Positions 60,012 through 64,000 of a stretch of DNA of 64,000 nucleotides are shown piece by piece (the first letter of the stretch is position 1; each line of letters starts with the position of its first letter). The position numbers were made by a program, and so were the translations under genes. Source of the DNA: an uncultured Clostridia bacterium (GTDB lineage Bacteria > Bacillota > Clostridia > Oscillospirales > Acutalibacteraceae); assembly GCA_937892115.1 (NCBI GenBank), contig CALAUI010000011.1, positions 46,471 to 110,470 of the forward strand, written 5' to 3'. Under the pieces are notes generated by a model that did no database searches, was not told where the DNA came from, and saw only the letters and a program-made list of their open reading frames with translations.

Positions 60012-60948
60012 AATTGCAAGAGGATATTTTGAAGAATTCGGCAAGCCGATGCTGGAAAATGAATTTGCCGATATTCTGCCGTTTCTTGCCGCGGGCTTTG
60101 TCGGGAGCGGCTCGGAGCATTACGGTTATGACGATGAAATATCACGTGACCATGATTTTGAGCCCGGCTTCAGCATATTTATTCCGGGAGAGGATATCAT
60201 AGACTGCAGGCGTGCTTTTCAGTTGGAGCGTGCCTATGCCAAGCTTCCGACGGAATATGCCGGAATCATGCGTCAGCGAATTTCTCCCGTCGGAGGAAAT
60301 CGGCACGGCGTTCTCAAAACGGATGAATTCTTTTTGAGAACAATTGGCTCGGCAAACGGTGAGCTGACCGATATGCAGTGGTTAAGACTTCCGGATTACG
60401 CATTGGCGGAGGCGGTCAACGGAGAAATGTTTTTTGATAACTACGGTGAATTTTCATCAATCAGAAAAAAACTTGCTTGTATGCCGGATGATATCAAACT
60501 AAAACGCCTGGCGGGAAACCTTTTGATTATGGCACAGTCCGGCCAATATAACTTTATGCGTTGTATGAAGCACGGCGAGCCGGAGGCGGCACAGCTTGCC
60601 TGCGTGGAATTTGTCAATGCCGCGATGAAAACAAGCTTTCTGCTTCAGAACAGATATATGCCGTATTATAAATGGAGTTTCCGTGCGCTTCGGCAACTGA
60701 CAGATACGGCAGGTCTTTCGGAAAAACTTTCTTTTCTGCTGTTTAGCGATAACCGTGACGATACGGTTGTCGGGCAAAAGTGTGCTATTATTGAAGAAAT
60801 CGCATCAGAGACGATTTCGCGGCTTTATGAAAAGGAATTGACAAAGGCAATATGCGGCGATCTTGAAAAACATGCCTATTCCGTTAATGACAAGATAGCA
60901 GACAGCACCGTGCGGAATATGAATATTCTGATTGCTGTCGGTGAATAA
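59998..60948 (+). CDS. DUF4037 protein, nucleotidyltransferase-like
   Basis: A 316-residue protein with GFVGSGSEHYGYDDEISRDHD near residues 35-55, which resembles the G-S-x10-D-x-D active-site pattern of nucleotidyltransferases (GSGSE...DHDFEPG). The C-terminal ~150 residues are helical and match the DUF4037 style (RQRISPVGGNRHGVL, WLRLPDYALAEAVNG). GGAGG precedes ATG 59998, which lies inside the TPR gene. The pair may modify a small molecule or protein held by the TPR partner; this is inference. Confidence 0.82.
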   Translation: MTGLEIARGYFEEFGKPMLENEFADILPFLAAGFVGSGSEHYGYDDEISRDHDFEPGFSIFIPGEDIIDCRRAFQLERAYAKLPTEYAGIMRQRISPVGGNRHGVLKTDEFFLRTIGSANGELTDMQWLRLPDYALAEAVNGEMFFDNYGEFSSIRKKLACMPDDIKLKRLAGNLLIMAQSGQYNFMRCMKHGEPEAAQLACVEFVNAAMKTSFLLQNRYMPYYKWSFRALRQLTDTAGLSEKLSFLLFSDNRDDTVVGQKCAIIEEIASETISRLYEKELTKAICGDLEKHAYSVNDKIADSTVRNMNILIAVGE

Positions 60949-60974
60949 CTTATATCATTGAAAAGAGAATAAAT

Positions 60975-62129
60975 ATGAACGTTACGAATGACATAAAATA
61001 TATCGGCGTTAATGACCGTCAGATAGATCTTTTTGAAGGTCAATATGTCGTCCCGAACGGGATGGCATATAATTCCTATGCCATTATAGATGAAAAAATC
61101 GCCGTCATGGATACGGTGGACAGAAACTTTACTCACGAGTGGCAAGATAATCTTGCAAAGGTTCTCGGCAACCGAAAACCGGATTATCTGATTGTTCAGC
61201 ACATGGAGCCGGATCACTCTGCAAACGTTGTTTCATTTATGAACGCCTATCCGGAAGCAATAGTCGTTTCTTCCTCAAAGGCATTCACAATGATGAAAAA
61301 CTTCTTCGGAACGGATTTTGCGGATCGCAGAATTATTGTAGGTGAAGGCGATACGCTTCCACTCGGCAAACATACACTGACATTTGTAACCGCACCGATG
61401 GTACACTGGCCGGAGGTTATCGTTACGTACGACAGCACGGATAAGGTGCTGTTCTCCGCAGACGGTTTCGGAAAATTCGGTGCGCTGGATGCGGAAGAGG
61501 ATTGGGCTTGCGAAGCGAGACGGTATTATTTCGGTATCGTCGGTAAATACGGTGCACAGGTGCAGGCACTGCTTAAAAAAGCTTCTGCTCTGGATATTCA
61601 GATCATTTGCCCTCTTCACGGTCCGGTTTTAACAGAAAATCTCGGCTATTATCTGAATCTTTATGACATCTGGTCTTCCTACGGTGTTGAGAGCGAAGGC
61701 ATTGTGATTGCCTATACCTCTGTGTACGGCAACACGAAAAAAGCTGTTGAATTGCTTGCCGAGAAGCTTAATGCGAACGGCTGCCCGAAGGTTGTTATCA
61801 ATGACCTTGCAAGAGAAGATATGGCGGAATGTGTGGAGGATGCTTTCCGTTACGGAAAAATCGTTCTTGCCACAACAACGTACAACGGAGATATTTTCCC
61901 GTTTATGAGAGAGTTTCTCAGCCATCTTACCGAACGCGGATTCAGGAATAAAACCGTTGGATTTATTGAAAACGGTACGTGGGCACCTCTTGCGGCAAAA
62001 AAGATGAAAGCGGTGCTGGAAAGCTGCAAGGATATTACCTATACCGACACAACGGTTAAAATTATGTCTGCACTGAATGACGAAAGCAAAGCACAGCTTG
62101 ATGCTCTCGCCGAAGAACTGACAAGGTAA
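60975..62129 (+). CDS. fprA: A-type flavoprotein / flavodiiron protein (FprA)
   Basis: A 384-residue flavodiiron protein that reduces O2 to water or NO to N2O. N-terminal metallo-beta-lactamase-like domain: HMEPDHSANV (H-x-E-x-D-H), MVHWPEV (His), SADGFG (Asp), and CPLHGPV (His) supply the diiron ligands. C-terminal flavodoxin domain (about 245-384) begins GIVIAYTSVYGNTKKAVELL, the FMN-binding loop. Expected partner is the Hrb-like protein at 32381. GAGA precedes ATG 60975. Followed by double-glycine peptides. Confidence 0.95.
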   Translation: MNVTNDIKYIGVNDRQIDLFEGQYVVPNGMAYNSYAIIDEKIAVMDTVDRNFTHEWQDNLAKVLGNRKPDYLIVQHMEPDHSANVVSFMNAYPEAIVVSSSKAFTMMKNFFGTDFADRRIIVGEGDTLPLGKHTLTFVTAPMVHWPEVIVTYDSTDKVLFSADGFGKFGALDAEEDWACEARRYYFGIVGKYGAQVQALLKKASALDIQIICPLHGPVLTENLGYYLNLYDIWSSYGVESEGIVIAYTSVYGNTKKAVELLAEKLNANGCPKVVINDLAREDMAECVEDAFRYGKIVLATTTYNGDIFPFMREFLSHLTERGFRNKTVGFIENGTWAPLAAKKMKAVLESCKDITYTDTTVKIMSALNDESKAQLDALAEELTR

Positions 62130-62215
62130 TGTTGAGAAAGCACTCACAAGGTATCAGGAAATATCGACGATTTCCCCGGTATGTTAAAAAAAGAATATAA
62201 TAACTCCGATAAAGT

Positions 62216-62244
62216 ATTAGCCACTTTTAATGTTTTTTCGTATA
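62216..62244 (+). promoter_or_regulatory. Shared ATTAGCC-N16-CGTATA element before peptides C1-C3
   Basis: ATTAGCC (62216-62222), 16 bases, CGTATA (62239-62244). Flanks match the 58061 element as well: GATAAAGT before, AAGAGATGAAAGACAAAA after. A TATAAT lies at 62196 without a good -35. Confidence 0.75.
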
Positions 62245-62279
62245 AAGAGATGAAAGACAAAATAAAGGAGATAAAAAAC

Positions 62280-62321
62280 ATGATTTGTGCTTGCTTTTTT
62301 CTTGAACTATTTTACATTTAA
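62280..62321 (+). CDS. Possible 13-residue leader ORF
   Basis: MICACFFLELFYI, with AAGGAG (62265-62270) 9 bases before ATG 62280, at the position where peptide B's gene would start relative to the shared element. It may be a regulatory leader peptide, a tiny secreted peptide, or a remnant of a former peptide gene. Evidence is only the ribosome site and spacing. Confidence 0.3.
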   Translation: MICACFFLELFYI

Positions 62322-62366
62322 GGTAATAAAAATTAAATCATGAAGACTTTGCGGAGGTAAAATGAT

Positions 62367-62507
62367 ATGGATAAAGATTATAAAGCGGTTAATGATGAAG
62401 AACTTGAAGAGATTAACGGCGGTATGAAGGTTGTTGTTGAAGAAACCGAAGAAGAAGCAGGCTGGTGGGAAACCATAGTTAATGCTTTTTTTGGAATAAG
62501 AGGCTGA
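62367..62507 (+). CDS. Double-glycine-leader peptide C1 (46 residues)
   Basis: Leader MDKDYKAVNDEELEEING(G) ends with Gly-Gly at residues 18-19 after E-L-E-E-I-N. The 27-residue cargo begins MKVVVEETEEE, then AGWWETIVNAFFGIRG: an acidic half followed by an amphipathic, Trp-rich helix typical of membrane-active peptides. CGGAGG (62352-62357) precedes ATG 62367. First of three tandem peptide genes (C1-C3) after the shared element. Confidence 0.82.
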   Translation: MDKDYKAVNDEELEEINGGMKVVVEETEEEAGWWETIVNAFFGIRG

Positions 62508-62528
62508 TTTATACGGAGGGTAAATGTT

Positions 62529-62753
62529 ATGAAAAACAATAAATTAATAATTAAAGAAAAAGAACTTGAAAACGTAACCGGCGGAGACGTTACAAGCGCC
62601 AACATAGTCGGAACGGTACGCCCTCATCGCAGACCGACAACCGAAACGGCAAACCTTCATAATATGCCGAAAATAAACCCGGATGAAAAATATGTAATGG
62701 GTGTTGACCCGACTGATATTCAGATTGTTGATAACTGCGGTCCTACATCTTAA
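62529..62753 (+). CDS. Double-glycine-leader peptide C2 (74 residues)
   Basis: Leader MKNNKLIIKEKELENVTG(G), Gly-Gly at residues 18-19. The 55-residue cargo is basic in its first part (VGTVRPHRRPTTETANLH) and ends NCGPTS with a single cysteine near the C-terminus. CGGAGGG lies 10 bases before ATG 62529, and the gene starts 21 bases after C1. No transmembrane segment. The single C-terminal Cys could be a site for dimerisation or modification. Confidence 0.82.
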   Translation: MKNNKLIIKEKELENVTGGDVTSANIVGTVRPHRRPTTETANLHNMPKINPDEKYVMGVDPTDIQIVDNCGPTS

Positions 62754-62776
62754 ATATAGTAAAGGAAGGTACTTTT

Positions 62777-62956
62777 ATGAATGCTGAAAACGAAAAAACC
62801 GTAAGTAATGATAAAGAGCTTGAGGATGTTACCGGCGGCGTTATGCCCATTATATTTGCCGAGCAAAATAGAGTTCCTACTATTGACCCTGTTCCCTTAA
62901 AGCCCGAAAACGAAAAGAAGTCTGAAAAAGACACACTTGTTCCTATTCCGTACTGA
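62777..62956 (+). CDS. Double-glycine-leader peptide C3 (59 residues)
   Basis: Leader MNAENEKTVSNDKELEDVTG(G), Gly-Gly at residues 20-21. Cargo of 38 residues begins VMPIIFAEQNRVPTIDPVPL and ends in LVPIPY: proline-rich, no Cys, uncharged C-terminus. AAGGAAGG precedes ATG 62777, 23 bases after the stop of C2. Last of the three tandem peptide genes. Confidence 0.82.
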   Translation: MNAENEKTVSNDKELEDVTGGVMPIIFAEQNRVPTIDPVPLKPENEKKSEKDTLVPIPY

Positions 62957-63213
62957 TTCAGAAGGTGAAGAGTCCGCATCTTTTAAAGTCGGTTTCTTCC
63001 CCGGACTTTCGGGATTTCCATAATGACGTTACTCAATCCCGAAAAACACACTTTAAATACATTCAAAATTCAAATAGCTTCACAAACTGTTTACAAAAGA
63101 GAATGAACATGGTAATATGAATATGCCAGAAGTAGAAATTTAGTGTCGCTACACACCTGAATTATCAGGTCAGAAGAAATGCGGGGACAGGCACACCCGC
63201 CTGGCAAAATAAG

Positions 63214-63244
63214 AAGACCGCGGATTTATTCCTCGGTCTTTTAA
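63214..63244 (+). terminator. Probable terminator of the peptide C operon
   Basis: Stem AAGACCG (63214-63220)/CGGTCTT (63234-63240) followed by TTAATT. Confidence 0.65.
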
Positions 63245-63251
63245 TTATGCA

Positions 63252-63288
63252 AAAAAGGCTTCAAATTTTCAATTTGAGGCCTTTTTAT
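63252..63288. terminator. Second terminator-like hairpin
   Basis: 15-bp stem (arms 63252-63266 and 63272-63286, one wobble pair) flanked by A- and T-runs, so it may work in both directions. Confidence 0.82.
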
Positions 63289-63324
63289 ATTTTCCGAATG
63301 TTGTATATGGAGGAGGTGAGAAAA

Positions 63325-63708
63325 GTGCAGAAAACAATAGTAGGAAAAACGCTGAGGTTCGATAGCGTACCGATTAAAGCCGAATATACCGAAGAGGGAT
63401 ATCTTGTAGACACACCGATTTTGACGAGTGTGGGAATTTTCGAGTACACAAACGCTGATGGAAGCATACGAAGAGAATTGAAGCTTGATGTTCAGTTGTA
63501 TGACGGCTCGGTAGTAAAGGCTATGGTGTATATCATGAATTATGGCAAAGGCTCCGTTCCAAACAGATATTACTACAACACTATTCGTGAAGGGTACGAG
63601 GATGTCGGTTTTTGGAAAATGTATAAATTTCGAATAGTTCCGTATAAAAATATTGCGAAAACCCAAGAAAATTGTCTGCAAATTGTCTGCAAAAGTAGTG
63701 ATAAGTAG
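63325..63708 (+). CDS. Chimeric ORF: phage DUF2213-like start joined to GGCT-like C-terminus
   Basis: A 127-residue ORF. Residues ~1-55 (KTLRFDSVPIKAEYTEEGYL, then IFEYTNADGSIRRELKL) look like the N-terminus of a phage DUF2213 protein. From about residue 56 (YDGSVVKAMVYIMNYGKG, RYYYNTIREGYEDVGF) it switches to the C-terminal part of a gamma-glutamylcyclotransferase-like protein, whose catalytic N-terminus is absent. GTG 63325 has GGAGGAGG 8 bases upstream. It ends in a low-complexity tail (ENCLQIVCKSSDK). Probably a deletion-fusion product and non-functional, though translatable. Confidence 0.55.
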   Translation: MQKTIVGKTLRFDSVPIKAEYTEEGYLVDTPILTSVGIFEYTNADGSIRRELKLDVQLYDGSVVKAMVYIMNYGKGSVPNRYYYNTIREGYEDVGFWKMYKFRIVPYKNIAKTQENCLQIVCKSSDK

Positions 63709-63727
63709 TGATAAGTGCGATATCGCA
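63670..63727. repeat. Tandem repeats and palindrome next to the chimeric ORF
   Basis: ATTGTCTGCAA occurs twice in tandem (63670-63691), AGTAGTGATA twice (63695-63714), then a perfect 12-bp palindrome TGCGATATCGCA (63716-63727). Confidence 0.7.
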
Positions 63728-63743
63728 AATAGAAAAAGAAGAA

Positions 63744-63789
63744 CCCTTGAAACTGTTGACACTCAACGGAATGCCAATAATTTCAAGGG
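63744..63789. repeat. Inverted repeat near the att-like repeat
   Basis: CCCTTGAAA (63744-63752) and TTTCAAGGG (63781-63789) form perfect inverted arms with a 28-base loop. Such structures are common beside integrated elements. Confidence 0.6.
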
Positions 63790-63797
63790 CTTTAGGG

Positions 63798-63819
63798 TGG
63801 CAGGGGCAGAAGGACTTGA
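63798..63819. repeat. att-like direct repeat, upstream copy
   Basis: These 22 bases are identical to 63955-63976, which are the 3' end of tRNA-Trp (reverse strand). The flanks differ, so it looks like an attachment-site duplication. Confidence 0.75.
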
Positions 63820-63856
63820 CTCGCGCGCCTGCGGGCGCTTGGTCGCTCGCGGTCAC

Positions 63857-63875
63857 AACAGTTCACCGAACTGTT
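63857..63875. repeat. Perfect hairpin in a GC-rich block between the direct repeats
   Basis: AACAGTTC (63857-63864), loop ACC, GAACTGTT (63868-63875), within a CG-rich stretch (63820-63850) unlike the surrounding composition. Confidence 0.6.
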
Positions 63876-63954
63876 GCTCTGTACCGCTCGTCCTTCAAGC
63901 CCTTCTCTTGTTTTACACAAAAAGAAAAGACGCCCCAACGGACGTCTTCCTTTT

Positions 63955-64000
63955 TGGCAGGGGCAGAAGGACTTGAACCCTCGGCACGCGGTTTTGGAGA
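63955..64000 (-). tRNA. trnW: tRNA-Trp (CCA), 3' portion, cut by the window edge
   Basis: Read on the reverse strand the sequence is an anticodon loop CTCCAAA with anticodon CCA, a variable loop, the T-arm GGGTTCAAGTCC, the acceptor strand TGCCCCT with discriminator G, and an encoded CCA end at 63955-63957. The 5' half lies beyond position 64000. Its last 22 bases are duplicated at 63798. Confidence 0.85.

Larger units (their letters stand above)
62957..63324. other. Intergenic region with two terminators and inverted repeats
   Basis: No gene is seen in these ~370 bases. It holds an inverted pair TTCGGGATT/AATCCCGAA around 62988-63036, the short palindrome ACCTGA-ATTA-TCAGGT near 63155, and two hairpins listed as terminators at 63214 and 63252. 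The part before 63214 could include the decayed end of the peptide operon. Confidence 0.6.

Noticed and set aside
62163..62185. Hairpin GGAAAT/ATTTCC after fprA
   Set aside because: Only a 6-bp AT-rich stem with no T-run; too weak to call a terminator.
62362..62420. Alternative ATG 62362 before peptide C1
   Set aside because: It opens a 19-codon out-of-frame ORF over the conserved double-glycine leader; ATG 62367 gives the leader consensus.
63653..63976. 107-codon ORF spanning the att-like repeat
   Set aside because: It crosses hairpins, the GC-rich block and the tRNA 3' end, so it is not a gene.
1..64000. CRISPR arrays, rRNA genes, intact insertion sequences or replication origins
   Set aside because: No regularly spaced repeats, rRNA-like sequence, transposase genes or DnaA-box clusters were recognised.

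Overview
The window looks like a chromosomal segment of an anaerobic, low-to-moderate GC Firmicute of the class Clostridia, most likely an unnamed gut or rumen Oscillospirales-type bacterium. This is inferred from a T-box leader before pheST, the YceD-rpmF pair, an IreB homologue, SigA promoters with 17-bp spacers, strong AGGAGG ribosome sites, oxygen-detoxifying flavodiiron/rubrerythrin genes, a glycyl radical enzyme, and glycan-use genes. No rRNA operon, CRISPR array or intact insertion sequence was seen. One partial tRNA gene (tRNA-Trp) lies at the right edge.

Layout. 1-8.6 kb is mostly housekeeping: the tail of an unknown protein, a metallophosphoesterase, pgi, a P-loop protein, yceD-rpmF, T-box-pheS-pheT, ireB and a small conserved protein. 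8.7-28.6 kb mixes secreted alpha/beta hydrolases, two GPH-type sugar symporters, a SASA-type esterase, a decayed phage/ICE fragment, and a long leftward operon uvrB-uvrA-NahK-like kinase-unknown-GH29 fucosidase-metallophosphoesterase-GH30. 28.7-44.8 kb carries pnuC, a low-molecular-weight phosphatase, an AT-rich HNH nuclease, a TIM-barrel isomerase, a flavoredoxin-rubredoxin fusion (Hrb-like) with a NimA-like protein, a MATE pump, a ferredoxin-type aldo/keto reductase, a third GPH symporter with a long cytoplasmic tail, a ChbG/YdjC deacetylase, a lipase, another metallophosphoesterase and a membrane protein.

44.8-63 kb is the most interesting part. A large NRPS of architecture C-A-T-C-A-T-R (predicted dipeptide aldehyde or pyrazinone maker) is followed after only a few bases by a membrane SpoIIE/RsbU-type phosphatase fused to an RsbW-like ATPase domain, and then a STAS antagonist. 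Convergent to this lie a small double-glycine-leader peptide gene, a glycyl-radical activase and a glycyl radical enzyme of unclassified type. A second double-glycine peptide gene precedes rubrerythrin, a TPR/DUF4037 gene pair and an FprA-type flavodiiron protein, and three more such peptide genes follow. All five small peptides share an acidic leader ending in [VI][NT]GG but have unrelated C-terminal parts. Each of the three loci is preceded by ATTAGCC-N16-CGTATA, which I read as a promoter for an alternative sigma factor. No cognate peptidase/transporter or sigma gene is in the window.

The right edge contains a chimeric ORF made of phage-like and gamma-glutamylcyclotransferase-like pieces, and a 22-bp direct repeat. 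One copy of the repeat is the 3' end of tRNA-Trp, so it looks like an integration scar. All functional calls are from reading motifs by eye; no database search was run.
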